From Paenibacillus andongensis (GTDB taxonomy: Bacteria; Bacillota; Bacilli; Paenibacillales; NBRC-103111): a stretch of DNA of 64,000 bases. Both the position numbers and the translations under genes were made by a program. Numbering within the stretch: position 1 is the stretch's first letter; every line of letters starts with the position of its first letter. The stretch spans positions 7,323,001 to 7,387,000 of the forward strand of contig NZ_CP104467.1 in assembly GCF_025369935.1 (NCBI RefSeq). Reading direction: 5' to 3'. Below, piece after piece: positions 1 through 8,528 of this stretch. The notes beneath the pieces were generated by a model. The model did not search any database. It was not told the DNA's origin and worked only from the letters and a program-made list of their open reading frames with translations.

Positions 1-80
1 TTCCATTGGATTGTCTCCAATATAAGTACGGATTTCGAGGCACGAGTGTCGATTCCATTGGAACATCTCCAATAGAAGTA
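1..80. promoter_or_regulatory. Pair of operator-like repeats upstream of the SDR gene
   Basis: Two copies of a 28-bp sequence (1-28 and 53-80) match at 24 of 28 positions. Each holds the dyad ATTGGA-N5-TCCAAT (5-21 and 57-73). The centres are 52 bp apart, about five helical turns, so two repressor dimers would sit on the same DNA face. The geometry resembles TetR-type operators. The regulator is not in the window; control of the SDR gene is inferred from position only. Confidence 0.5.
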
Positions 81-245
81 TTATTTCTTGGGCATCTGTT
101 TGTCGCATTTGCAAATGAGAGAGCAAGTTATCCAAAGGGTGGTCAATCAATCAATGACAGGGAAGGAACTCGGAATGAGAAAGCAACATTTCGAATGTCA
201 CTCTGTGATAAAACTAAACATGAAAACATGGAAGGAGATGAGCAT

Positions 246-1010
246 ATGAGCAAGCTGAAAGGTAAAATCGCTTTAGTAACGGGAGCAAGTCGGGGAATTG
301 GACGAGGAATTGCTCTGCGTCTAGCACAGGATGGCGCCATGGTCGCCGTACATTACGGAAAGAATTACGATGCTGCAGAGGAAGTGGTTCGTGAGATTCA
401 ACATAAAGGCGGATCCGCCTTTACACTCGGTGCGGACTTGAGCGCCGTAAACGGCGTTCGTGATTTATATGTGGGCTTGGACGAAGCCCTGGAGAAGCGT
501 ACTGGCGGGAATCAGTTTGATATTCTTGTTAATAACGCCGGAATCGGGCAAGCTGGAACCATCGAGGAGACGACGGAACAATCTTTTGATGAAGTCATGA
601 GCCTCCATGTCAAAGCGCCTCTTTTCCTTATCCAGCAAGCATTACCGCGTCTGAGAGACGAGGGCCGCATCATCAATATCTCTTCGGCTGTTACCCGTTT
701 GGCATTCCCAAATCTTCTGGGCTACAGCATATCAAAAGGTGCGCTCAACACACTCACCTTTGTCTTAGCTCAGCATCTTGGGAATCGCAACGTTACGGTG
801 AACGCCATCTTACCGGGAATCATCGATACCGATATGAATGCCGAAACATTGCAGGATCCGGGTGGGCAGCAATTCGCCGTCGGTCTCTCCACGTTTAACA
901 GATGGGGGCAGCCTGAAGATGTGGCTGATATCGCGGCCTTTCTTGCCTCTTCGGACAGTCGCTGGATAACGGGGCAATTGATTGATGCAAGCGGCGGATC
1001 TCATCTATAA
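246..1010 (+). CDS. SDR family NAD(P)-dependent oxidoreductase
   Basis: A 254-residue classical short-chain dehydrogenase/reductase. Visible hallmarks are the cofactor motif TGASRGIG (residues 12-19), the NNAG motif, and the active-site Tyr-x-x-x-Lys as YSISK, with a catalytic Ser in ISSA just before it. The frame stays open back to base 6, but ATG 246 is preceded by AAGGAG at the right distance and gives the usual family N-terminus, so it is preferred. It ends in a strong terminator and looks monocistronic. The substrate cannot be told; FabG-like reductases and xenobiotic aldehyde/ketone reductases share this architecture. Confidence 0.9.
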   Translation: MSKLKGKIALVTGASRGIGRGIALRLAQDGAMVAVHYGKNYDAAEEVVREIQHKGGSAFTLGADLSAVNGVRDLYVGLDEALEKRTGGNQFDILVNNAGIGQAGTIEETTEQSFDEVMSLHVKAPLFLIQQALPRLRDEGRIINISSAVTRLAFPNLLGYSISKGALNTLTFVLAQHLGNRNVTVNAILPGIIDTDMNAETLQDPGGQQFAVGLSTFNRWGQPEDVADIAAFLASSDSRWITGQLIDASGGSHL

Positions 1011-1023
1011 AATAGAATGACTA

Positions 1024-1051
1024 AAAAGCTTGGCGGATGCGCCAAGCTTTT
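1024..1051 (+). terminator. Intrinsic terminator after the SDR gene
   Basis: A perfect 12-bp stem (AAAAGCTTGGCG / CGCCAAGCTTTT) with a GATG loop, 13 bp after the SDR stop codon. Both ends are A/T rich, so it could work in either direction. Confidence 0.85.
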
Positions 1052-1079
1052 AACAGCATTCATACCATTACTTCGCATT

Positions 1080-1210
1080 CGAATCCGCTTTTCGAGGAGA
1101 ACTTTTATAACGGCCCCTAAAATAACTGCGAAAGTGCAGGTATTTTGCTAAAAAGCGGTTTAGAAGTGGAAAAGCCTGCTAATATGCAGTTCGTTCCAGC
1201 CCTATAAATT
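1080..1210. repeat. Dispersed intergenic repeat, copy 1
   Basis: Non-coding stretch with words shared (one of them on the opposite strand) with the 32.44-32.62 kb region: a CTGC...GTGCAG dyad and CCGCTNTTTAGC. These look like two members of a dispersed intergenic repeat family. No ORF or promoter was recognised. Confidence 0.35.
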
Positions 1211-1214
1211 CTTA

Positions 1215-1274
1215 TAAAAAAGCACCCCACCGATAGTAGGATGAGATGCTCAACGCATAGTCGGATAGGGTGCT
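1215..1274 (-). terminator. Terminator of the chemoreceptor gene
   Basis: On the minus strand the stem AGCACCC/GGGTGCT (1221-1227 with 1268-1274) is followed by a run of T. The large loop holds an 11-bp direct repeat, TGCTCAACGCA (1247-1257 and 1271-1281). It lies directly downstream of the chemoreceptor stop. Confidence 0.65.
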
Positions 1275-1286
1275 CAACGCAGTACT

Positions 1287-3296
1287 TTATTTCAACTTGA
1301 AGCGGTTGATTTGATCCTGTAGATCGACCGCCAGCACGCTAAGCGATTCGGAGGAGGAACTGATCTCTTCCATCGATTGCAGCTGCCCGCTTGCCGACTT
1401 GGCAATGGCTTGCAGTTGATCCATAGCCTGCTTTACGATACTGACTGTCTCCTGAGAAGAGGCTGCCACCTCTTCGGTTCCCGCTGATATTTCCTCGGAT
1501 GCGGCTGACACTTCTTGGATTTGGTCGTTAACATGATGAATCGAGGCCAGAATCGATTGAAACACTTGCCCAGCCGTTTGAACGAGTGCCGAGCCTTTCT
1601 CAACCTCTGAGAGTCCGCCTTGCATCGAGCTTGATGCCTCTTTCGTAGCATGGATCGTTTCACCGATAATGGAGGTGATGTTCACGGTCGCACTGCTAGT
1701 TTGCTCTGCCAACTTCTTAACCTCGCTAGCGACGACGGCGAAGCCTCTGCCATGTTCGCCAGCCCTTGCCGCTTCAATGGATGCGTTCAAGGCAAGCAGG
1801 TTGGTTTGCGAGGCAATTTCAGAAATAAAGCCAACAACTTGGCGAATTTGCTCGGATTTCTCCTCTAAGCTGTGCACTAGTTCGGCAGTATGTTCTACAG
1901 CATGACTGACTTGTCGCATTTGGGTAATGGCTTGTTGAATTTCCCCGTTTCCACGGCCAACCTCTTGAACGACGTTTTGCGCAGTTTCCGAGACATTCGC
2001 GGACGATTCGGCAATTTTCTGCACGCCCGATGACATTTCACCCATCGCGGTCGAAATTTGTTCGGATGCCTGGTAGTTGGCTTCGGAACACCGCACGACC
2101 TGCCCCACCGCTGCGGTAATATGTTCGGAAGCTTTCGTCGATTCGCTGGCAATCGCAGTGAGCTGCTCGGAAGATGCCGCGGTATGCGACACGGCTTCTG
2201 AGATTTTGCAAATCATCGCGGAAAAAGAATCGAGCATCGCATTGATGTTCTTGCGCATCGAGGCGATTTCATCCTCGCCATGCGTGTTCAAACGGCCTGA
2301 TAAATCACCCTGCCCTACTCGCTGCATGAGGGATGAAATTGTCGTGATTGGGCGAATCATCATCTGTGAGACGATCATAGCAAGTATAATGACAAGCAGC
2401 GCAGAAATAGCTAGCATGATGGCTGCATTTTTCTTTAGGAGATTTACTTTCTGGAATACTTCCGCTTGCTCCCCGGTCAATATAAGCTTCCATCCCGTGG
2501 CTTCAATGGTTTGAAAAGCAGCTGACTTCAGCGTACCATCTGGCTCTTTATATAGGATATACCCGCTCTTATCCTTGAATACCGTATTTTTGTAAAGAGC
2601 TATCTTCTCTGCCGTAGATGATTGCTCTAGCTTTTGCCCCGTTTTTTTCGGGTGAACGAGATATGTACCGCTTGGTGAGAGAAGGTAGCCGTAACCTGTT
2701 TCACCGAATTTGATACGGTTGATGATGGACAGCATTTGCTCAGGAAAGAGGAAAGATTGCACGATACCGCGGAAATCGCCATTGCCGTCCACGAGCGGAA
2801 CATCAATGATGATAATGTTTTTACCGCTGCTTTCCTCCTTGATGATTTCGGACACCGCTACTTTCTTATCCACAGTAGCTTTCTTAAAATTATCAAATTT
2901 GTTTGCGTCCAGCTTTTCGCCAGCTGTGTCAATGGACATGCCTTGCGGATCAATATAGGCAAATCGATACACTTCCGGATCGCTCTCCGCCATAATTTTC
3001 AGCACGGGTAAGATCGTGTTCGACTTCCCATTCAAGAACTCTGGATGGGCTTTAACAACGGATTGCATCGAAGCAATTTTGCCATTCAGCCAGGCATTGA
3101 TCTCGCTCGTACTAAGCTCCGCAAGATGCATTTGCTGATTTTTGGTGTCCGACTCAACAACAGAAGAGGATTGAGAGGTAAGGATAAGCATAGAGATCAA
3201 AAGAGGGACAAGTGAGACGGCAAGCAGCAGCAGCGTCATTTTCACCTTGAGCGACTTGGCTCCTAACAAGGTTCGTAATACAGACATTTGTGGCAT
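1287..3296 (-). CDS. Methyl-accepting chemotaxis protein
   Basis: About 669 residues. Order: cytoplasmic N-terminus, TM helix (about 20-40), extracytoplasmic dCache-like sensing domain (about 45-285), second TM helix (about 290-312), HAMP, then a long coiled-coil signalling domain. The conserved hairpin tip (SQTNLLALNASIEAARAGE) that contacts CheA and CheW is intact. The protein would sense a ligand outside the membrane and set CheA kinase activity. The longest frame starts at a TTG (3314) that overlaps the GGAAGGAAG ribosome site; ATG 3296 or ATG 3287 is more likely. No other chemotaxis gene is nearby. The ligand is unknown. Confidence 0.93.
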   Translation of the reverse strand: MPQMSVLRTLLGAKSLKVKMTLLLLAVSLVPLLISMLILTSQSSSVVESDTKNQQMHLAELSTSEINAWLNGKIASMQSVVKAHPEFLNGKSNTILPVLKIMAESDPEVYRFAYIDPQGMSIDTAGEKLDANKFDNFKKATVDKKVAVSEIIKEESSGKNIIIIDVPLVDGNGDFRGIVQSFLFPEQMLSIINRIKFGETGYGYLLSPSGTYLVHPKKTGQKLEQSSTAEKIALYKNTVFKDKSGYILYKEPDGTLKSAAFQTIEATGWKLILTGEQAEVFQKVNLLKKNAAIMLAISALLVIILAMIVSQMMIRPITTISSLMQRVGQGDLSGRLNTHGEDEIASMRKNINAMLDSFSAMICKISEAVSHTAASSEQLTAIASESTKASEHITAAVGQVVRCSEANYQASEQISTAMGEMSSGVQKIAESSANVSETAQNVVQEVGRGNGEIQQAITQMRQVSHAVEHTAELVHSLEEKSEQIRQVVGFISEIASQTNLLALNASIEAARAGEHGRGFAVVASEVKKLAEQTSSATVNITSIIGETIHATKEASSSMQGGLSEVEKGSALVQTAGQVFQSILASIHHVNDQIQEVSAASEEISAGTEEVAASSQETVSIVKQAMDQLQAIAKSASGQLQSMEEISSSSESLSVLAVDLQDQINRFKLK

Positions 3297-3421
3297 TCTT
3301 CCTTCCGCAGTCAACTAATTTATGAAAAATAGCTAGGTGGATTGGAATTTCGCCATGATTCGACATTTCCCCTGTATTTCCCGACACGTCATGCGTGGTA
3401 ATTATTGACAATAGCAGGAAC

Positions 3422-3472
3422 AAAAAAAACATGCACAGCCGCGGGAATACTCCCATAGCCATGCATGTTTTT
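3422..3472 (-). terminator. Terminator of the nucleoside importer operon
   Basis: Stem ACATGCA/TGCATGT (3429-3435 and 3460-3468 region) around an inner GGC/GCC and GGGA/CCC helix. On the minus strand an eight-T run follows. It sits just beyond the last permease stop codon. Confidence 0.8.
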
Positions 3473-3476
3473 AATT

Positions 3477-4460
3477 TTATCGCTTACCTGGATCGTAAGG
3501 TTCACCAAGGGCTGATGGTGCTTTAGCCCGGCCTACTGCGCCTGCCAGTACTAAAATGGTCAGTACATAAGGCAGCATGTAGAGGAATTCCTGCGGAATA
3601 TTTTTCGAGAATTCGAACAACCGCATGAAGTTGTTGAGCGCCTGCGCCATTCCGAAGAAGACTGCTGCGCCCAGTGCGCCAACGGGATGCCATTTACCGA
3701 AAATCATCGCGGCCATCGCTATAAAACCTTGACCTGATATCGTGTTATGTGAGAAGGCACTTGTTGTCGTGAGCGTAATGGTAGCCCCGCCAAGTCCGCC
3801 TAACAGACCACTGATCAACACAGCGATGTAGCGAATTCGCTTCACTTTAACCCCTACGGTATCCGCGGCACTCGGGTGTTCCCCAACGGAACGAAGTCGC
3901 AGACCGAAAGGCGTCTTGAACAGCACATAGTAGGTAACCGCGACGAGAATCAAGGCAATGTAAGTTGTCGGATAGGCATTGAAGAATGCATATCCGATAT
4001 ACGGTATTTTGGACAAAATCGGAATTTCCCATTTGGAAAACACATCGTTTAACGTTTCTGTTTGACCAGCACCATGGAACAGTACTTTGACCAAATACAA
4101 CGTTACGCCTGCTGCCAAGAAGTTAATCACTACACCGCTGATGACTTGATTGGCTTTGAACGAAATCGTGGCTACCGCATGAATCAGAGCAAAAATGAGC
4201 GCAAATAACATGGCAGTCAGTAAACCGATCCACGGGGACCAGACACCCATATTCGCCTCTTCTGCATAATATGCGCCGACGGCCGAAGCAAATGCCCCGG
4301 AAACCATGAGACCCTCAATCCCGATATTGACTACCCCGGAGCGCTCTGAGTAAATCCCACCCAAGGCTCCAAAGATGAGCGCTGTCGAATAGACGAGCGT
4401 CGTGTTGATAAGTTCACTAAATTTCGTGAAAAACGCGTTAAGCATGGTGAGCAGGTCCAT
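3477..4460 (-). CDS. nupQ: Nucleoside ABC transporter permease, NupQ type
   Basis: A 327-residue polytopic membrane protein of the branched-chain/ribose permease superfamily (BPD_transp_2), with about 8-9 hydrophobic helices and the family stretch ERSGVVNIGIEGLM near residue 40. ATG 4460 is separated by one base from the upstream permease stop, so translation is probably coupled. Gene order (lipoprotein, ATPase, permease, permease) and protein sizes match Bacillus nupNOPQ, a guanosine/purine nucleoside importer. This is the shorter permease, placed last, as in Bacillus. The substrate is inferred by family. Confidence 0.88.
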   Translation of the reverse strand: MDLLTMLNAFFTKFSELINTTLVYSTALIFGALGGIYSERSGVVNIGIEGLMVSGAFASAVGAYYAEEANMGVWSPWIGLLTAMLFALIFALIHAVATISFKANQVISGVVINFLAAGVTLYLVKVLFHGAGQTETLNDVFSKWEIPILSKIPYIGYAFFNAYPTTYIALILVAVTYYVLFKTPFGLRLRSVGEHPSAADTVGVKVKRIRYIAVLISGLLGGLGGATITLTTTSAFSHNTISGQGFIAMAAMIFGKWHPVGALGAAVFFGMAQALNNFMRLFEFSKNIPQEFLYMLPYVLTILVLAGAVGRAKAPSALGEPYDPGKR

Positions 4461-4461
4461 G

Positions 4462-5541
4462 TTACGTAGCCCTCTCTTTCTTGCGTTTACTATAAAACGG
4501 GATGAGCACCCATTTAACGATACCTTGGGTTGCGACGAAGAAGATGACCGAACCGATGACAATACGGATAATCTCCGGCGGCACATCAGCACCGAAACTC
4601 ATGCCCGCTGAACCGTACGACAATCCGCCAAACAATGCGGCTCCGAGCACAATCCCTATTGGATTGTTAGCACCTAGCAGGGATACCGCAATCCCATCAA
4701 AGCCGTAACCTGGGAAGCCTGCCGAAACCACTTGATAATGGAATACACCAAGAACTTCAAAAACGCCCGCTAGCCCGGCAAAAACGCCCGAAATAAACAT
4801 CGCTTTAATAATGTTTTTGTTCACGTTCATTCCGGCATATTTCGCGGCATCGATGTTATGACCAACGGCACGCAGCTCGTAGCCTTGCTTTGTTTTCCAC
4901 AAGATGATATAGAATACAATCGCTGCGAGTATCGCAATGAGAGTGCCCCAGTGCATCCTCGCATTCTCCAGCATAGCCGATAGCCATGTGATGCTCAGAG
5001 ATGCCGATTCTTGGATCATGTAGGAGCGCTGCTGCTTCGGTTCTAGAAGAAATTGATTAATGATATAATTCGACAGGAACAAAGCGATCCAGTTCAACAT
5101 AATCGTTGTAATAACTTCGTTAACTCCACGCTTTGCTTTCAAATAGCCCGCAATAGCTCCCCACAGTCCACCAATAAGTGCACCGACGATAACTGCTAAC
5201 GGAGCATGAATAATCCATGGAAGACCTGTCACTTTGACACCAATAAATGTGGCCCCCGTCATACCCATGACGAATTGCCCTTCAGCACCGATATTAAACA
5301 AGCCTGTACGAAATGCGAATGCGACGGATAATCCCGTCAAAATAAGCGGGGTAATGGCACGAATGGATTCACCTATATCATACGAATTACCGAAAATACG
5401 AGAAAATAGCGCTCCATAGGCGGCAATTGGGTTATATCCGCCTGCCAGCATTACGAGTGCTCCGAATAGCAGCCCAAGTATAATCGCCACGATCGGATTC
5501 ACCGCTGATTCACTTGTAAAAATGCGAGCAACCTTATTCAT
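4462..5541 (-). CDS. nupP: Nucleoside ABC transporter permease, NupP type
   Basis: A 359-residue polytopic permease of the same superfamily, with the conserved FNIGAEGQF segment near residue 90 and about nine helices. ATG 5541 lies behind GAAAGGAG and overlaps the last 8 bases of the ATPase gene, a classic coupled start. The longer open frame upstream runs inside the ATPase gene and is not used. It should pair with the 3477-4460 permease to form the membrane pore. Confidence 0.9.
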   Translation of the reverse strand: MNKVARIFTSESAVNPIVAIILGLLFGALVMLAGGYNPIAAYGALFSRIFGNSYDIGESIRAITPLILTGLSVAFAFRTGLFNIGAEGQFVMGMTGATFIGVKVTGLPWIIHAPLAVIVGALIGGLWGAIAGYLKAKRGVNEVITTIMLNWIALFLSNYIINQFLLEPKQQRSYMIQESASLSITWLSAMLENARMHWGTLIAILAAIVFYIILWKTKQGYELRAVGHNIDAAKYAGMNVNKNIIKAMFISGVFAGLAGVFEVLGVFHYQVVSAGFPGYGFDGIAVSLLGANNPIGIVLGAALFGGLSYGSAGMSFGADVPPEIIRIVIGSVIFFVATQGIVKWVLIPFYSKRKKERAT

Positions 5542-7075
5542 GAGCAGCTCCTTTCTCTGTGCGCTTACTGCCGGCCATGAGAAGTCCAATCTCTTGATCG
5601 TTCGTCTCCTGCGGCAGCACTTCTCCCACAATCTGTCCTTCATAGATGACGGCAATGCGATCCGACACATTCATAATTTCATCCAGCTCAAAAGAAATCA
5701 ACAGTACAGCTTTGCCTTTGTTCCGCTGCTCGATCAATTGACGATGCACGAACTCAATGGCACCGACATCCAATCCCCGCGTCGGCTGCGCAGCAATGAG
5801 AAGATTGGGATTTTTATATATTTCCCTGGCAATAATCGCCTTTTGTTGATTACCACCCGACAAAGATCGCGCTTTATTGTAGATACTTGGCGTTCTAACG
5901 TCGAACTGCTTAATCAACGCTTCCGCATGGCGATCAATAGCTTCATAATTCAAGAAGCCAGCTTTGTTATACGCAGGATGGAAATACGTTTCCAGCACCA
6001 TGTTCTCACTCATGGTAAAATCGAGCACGAGTCCGTGCTTATGCCTGTCCTCCGGAATATGCGACAATCCAGCCTCGGAGATCTCTCTCGGCGTATGGTT
6101 GGTAATATCGCTTCCCATCAGCAGCACACGACCGCTATCAATGGAGCGCAGCCCGGTTAATGCCTCGATTAATTCACTCTGTCCGTTGCCATCTACACCG
6201 GCGATGCCCAGAATTTCTCCGGCTTTCACCTCAAAATTAAGCCCCTTCAGAGCAGGCAAACCCTGCTGATTACGCGCAACGAGTTCTTGCACCTGGAGAA
6301 CGGGCTCTCCGAGCTTCACATCCTGCTTGTTCACTTTGAAGGAGACGTCGCGTCCGACCATCTTCTCCGCCAGAATCTGTGGATTCGTCTTCGAAATATC
6401 CAACGAATCAATCACTTTGCCCCGACGAATGATCGTCACAGTATCGGCGATCTCCATAATTTCTTTCAGCTTATGTGTAATGAGAATGATGGATTTGCCC
6501 TCTTTGACGAGATTACGCATAATGACCATCAATTCACTAATCTCTTGCGGCGTTAGTACAGCTGTCGGTTCATCAAAAATAAGAATATCGGCGCCGCGAT
6601 ACAGCGTTTTCAATATTTCCACACGCTGCTGCATGCCGACGGAGATATCTTCAATTCTCGCTTTGGGATCCACACGCAAACCGTATTGCTCCGATAACTT
6701 GCGTACTTTGTCTTGCGCTGTTTTGTAATCGATTTTTGATCCTTTTTTAGGCTCCATGCCCAAAATGATGTTTTCTGTCACGGTAAATGGCTGAACCAGC
6801 TTGAAATGCTGATGCACCATACCAATGCCAAGCTCGATAGCACGATTCGGACTATCAATAAATACTTCTTTGCCTTGTACTTTAATGTTACCTTCATCCG
6901 GCTGATAAAGTCCGAACACAATGTTCATTAGTGTTGATTTACCCGCGCCATTTTCGCCAAGCAAGGCATGAATTTCACCCTTCATCAGCTTTAAACTAAT
7001 GGCATCATTCGCCACTATGCCTGGAAACCGCTTCGTAATGTTGCAAAGTTCAACAACAGGGACTACTTCACTCAT
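5534..7075 (-). CDS. nupO: Nucleoside ABC transporter ATPase, NupO type (two NBDs)
   Basis: A 513-residue fusion of two ABC ATPase domains, as in ribose/nucleoside importers. Domain 1 (about 8-240) has Walker A GENGAGKST, a divergent signature (SVGMQQRVEI) and Walker B ILIFDEPTAVL. Domain 2 (about 265-505) has a degenerate Walker A (GIAGVDGNGQSE), signature SGGNQQK, and AAQPTRGLD where a Walker B/Glu is expected. Domain 2 is therefore probably the non-hydrolytic half, as is usual in this family. It is preceded by a terminator-like hairpin that should lower its expression relative to the binding protein. Confidence 0.92.
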   Translation of the reverse strand: MSEVVPVVELCNITKRFPGIVANDAISLKLMKGEIHALLGENGAGKSTLMNIVFGLYQPDEGNIKVQGKEVFIDSPNRAIELGIGMVHQHFKLVQPFTVTENIILGMEPKKGSKIDYKTAQDKVRKLSEQYGLRVDPKARIEDISVGMQQRVEILKTLYRGADILIFDEPTAVLTPQEISELMVIMRNLVKEGKSIILITHKLKEIMEIADTVTIIRRGKVIDSLDISKTNPQILAEKMVGRDVSFKVNKQDVKLGEPVLQVQELVARNQQGLPALKGLNFEVKAGEILGIAGVDGNGQSELIEALTGLRSIDSGRVLLMGSDITNHTPREISEAGLSHIPEDRHKHGLVLDFTMSENMVLETYFHPAYNKAGFLNYEAIDRHAEALIKQFDVRTPSIYNKARSLSGGNQQKAIIAREIYKNPNLLIAAQPTRGLDVGAIEFVHRQLIEQRNKGKAVLLISFELDEIMNVSDRIAVIYEGQIVGEVLPQETNDQEIGLLMAGSKRTEKGAAHE

Positions 7076-7122
7076 CAGATCACCCTAAGGATCAATTTTT
7101 TTAATTACCTCTTAAACTAAAG

Positions 7123-7153
7123 AACAAGGCTAGTTATTATAACTAGCCTTGTT
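7123..7153 (-). terminator. Attenuating hairpin between nupN and nupO
   Basis: A near-perfect long inverted repeat (AACAAGGCTAGTTA / TAACTAGCCTTGTT, 7123-7153). On the minus strand it is followed by TCTTTAGTTT rather than a clean T run. This suits partial termination, leaving the lipoprotein mRNA in excess over the ATPase and permeases. Confidence 0.7.
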
Positions 7154-7204
7154 TGAACAGAAACAAATCTATCGTTCGTAACCGCAATGCCTTTTATACC
7201 TTAA

Positions 7205-8275
7205 TTAAGGTTTTTCAGGAACTTTGATTTCGCCGCTGATGATTTTTGCTTTGTAATCGTCAACTTTTTTCAAGATTTCAGGTGTTACGTTTTTCTTGGA
7301 AGTTTCAGGAAGGCCTACGCCGTCATCTTTCAGACCAAGTGTAACCACTTTACCACCTTGGAATTTGTTGTCGATAATGTCTTTGGAAACACGAACAACG
7401 GCTGTGTCAACACGTTTCAACATGGAAGTCAGTGTGACTTCATCGCCGAATTCAAGGGATTGGTCTTTATCTACGCCGATAACCCAAACCTTTTTACCGT
7501 TTTTCGCGCGGTCTTTCGCTTCGTTAAATACACCGTTACCAGTGGAACCAGCTGCGTGGAAAATAACATCAGCGCCATCGTTGTAGATCGTAGCTGCTGC
7601 TGCTTTACCAAGATCAGGCTTATCAAAAGCGCCTGTATAGTTAATTTGAACTTTAGCATTTGGATTAACCGCTTTAACGCCAGCTACGAAACCAGCTTCA
7701 AAACGTTTGATAACCGGGATGTCGATACCGCCAACGAAACCGATTTTGTTGGATTTTGTTGTTAGACCTGCAACTACCCCAACAAGGTAAGAACCTTCTT
7801 GCTCAGAGAATGTTACGGATTCTACGTTTGGAGCTTCAACGACATTATCAATGATCGCTAATTTAGCATTAGGGTTTTGTGTGGCTACTGTTTTTAGTGC
7901 ATCGCCCATCAAGAAGCCGATACCCCAAGTCAGGTTGTAGCCGTCTTTAACGAATTGGTTTAAGTTAGGCGTATAATCTGCATCGCCTTTACTCTCAAGG
8001 TTTTTCACTTTAACGCCTGTTTGTTTCTCAAGCGCCTTCAAACCTTCCCATGCACTTTGGTTAAAAGATTTATCGTTGACGCCACCAATATCGGTAACCA
8101 TTCCGATTTTGAAGTCTTTACCGCTATTGTTGCTTGGCGCTGCTGAAGCTGCTGCAGTAGTAGCTGGAGTTGCTGAAGCCGCCGGTTTCGTTTCTTCTTT
8201 TTTGGCACAGCCGGAAAGAGCCAATGCAGAAACCGTTACAGCCATAAGAGCTGTTGAAAGCATTTTCTTCATCAT
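7205..8275 (-). CDS. nupN: BMP family nucleoside-binding lipoprotein, NupN type
   Basis: A 356-residue substrate-binding lipoprotein of the BMP/PnrA family. A hydrophobic signal segment ends in lipobox LSGC (Cys about residue 23), followed by an Ala/Ser/Thr linker and the conserved start KIGMVTDIGGVNDKSFNQ. The GGVNDKSFN motif is typical of purine-nucleoside binding BMP proteins. The start is ATG 8275 (ATG ATG AAG); an upstream in-frame ATG at 8287 lies at the G-rich ribosome site and is unlikely. It is the first gene of the importer operon and is anchored on the outer face of the membrane. Confidence 0.93.
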   Translation of the reverse strand: MMKKMLSTALMAVTVSALALSGCAKKEETKPAASATPATTAAASAAPSNNSGKDFKIGMVTDIGGVNDKSFNQSAWEGLKALEKQTGVKVKNLESKGDADYTPNLNQFVKDGYNLTWGIGFLMGDALKTVATQNPNAKLAIIDNVVEAPNVESVTFSEQEGSYLVGVVAGLTTKSNKIGFVGGIDIPVIKRFEAGFVAGVKAVNPNAKVQINYTGAFDKPDLGKAAAATIYNDGADVIFHAAGSTGNGVFNEAKDRAKNGKKVWVIGVDKDQSLEFGDEVTLTSMLKRVDTAVVRVSKDIIDNKFQGGKVVTLGLKDDGVGLPETSKKNVTPEILKKVDDYKAKIISGEIKVPEKP

Positions 8276-8371
8276 TATTACCCCCATAGAATCATTTAAT
8301 TTAAAACCGTGAAATCTTACATTGTAGGTTGACCAAAATAAGTTAAATTATGTAAGACTGGCTATAGATGA

Positions 8372-8434
8372 GTGTATCATGTTGAAACCCAAGAGAAAAG
8401 CGATACACCTGCAAAATAACATAATTCGTTATGT
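8372..8434. other. Inverted repeats in the nupN leader region
   Basis: Two dyads upstream of nupN: GTGTATC (8372-8378) with GATACAC (8402-8408), and a compact hairpin ACATAA-TTCG-TTATGT (8419-8434). They could be operators or leader RNA structure. No purine-riboswitch core was recognised here. Confidence 0.3.
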
Positions 8435-8528
8435 CATACAAGTTGACATGGTCTTTTTGTAAGCCCCTACAATATAGGTTTCAAGCCCCAATTATTTATT
8501 ATACTACCACCGGTCAATAAAATCTAGA

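Noticed and set aside
3154..3462. Minus-strand ORF of 102 codons at the chemoreceptor 5' end
   Set aside because: It overlaps the chemoreceptor and its own terminator region, with no ribosome site or domain.
8288..8528. Purine riboswitch upstream of nupN
   Set aside because: The region has dyads but not the conserved purine-aptamer core, so it is listed only as inverted repeats.
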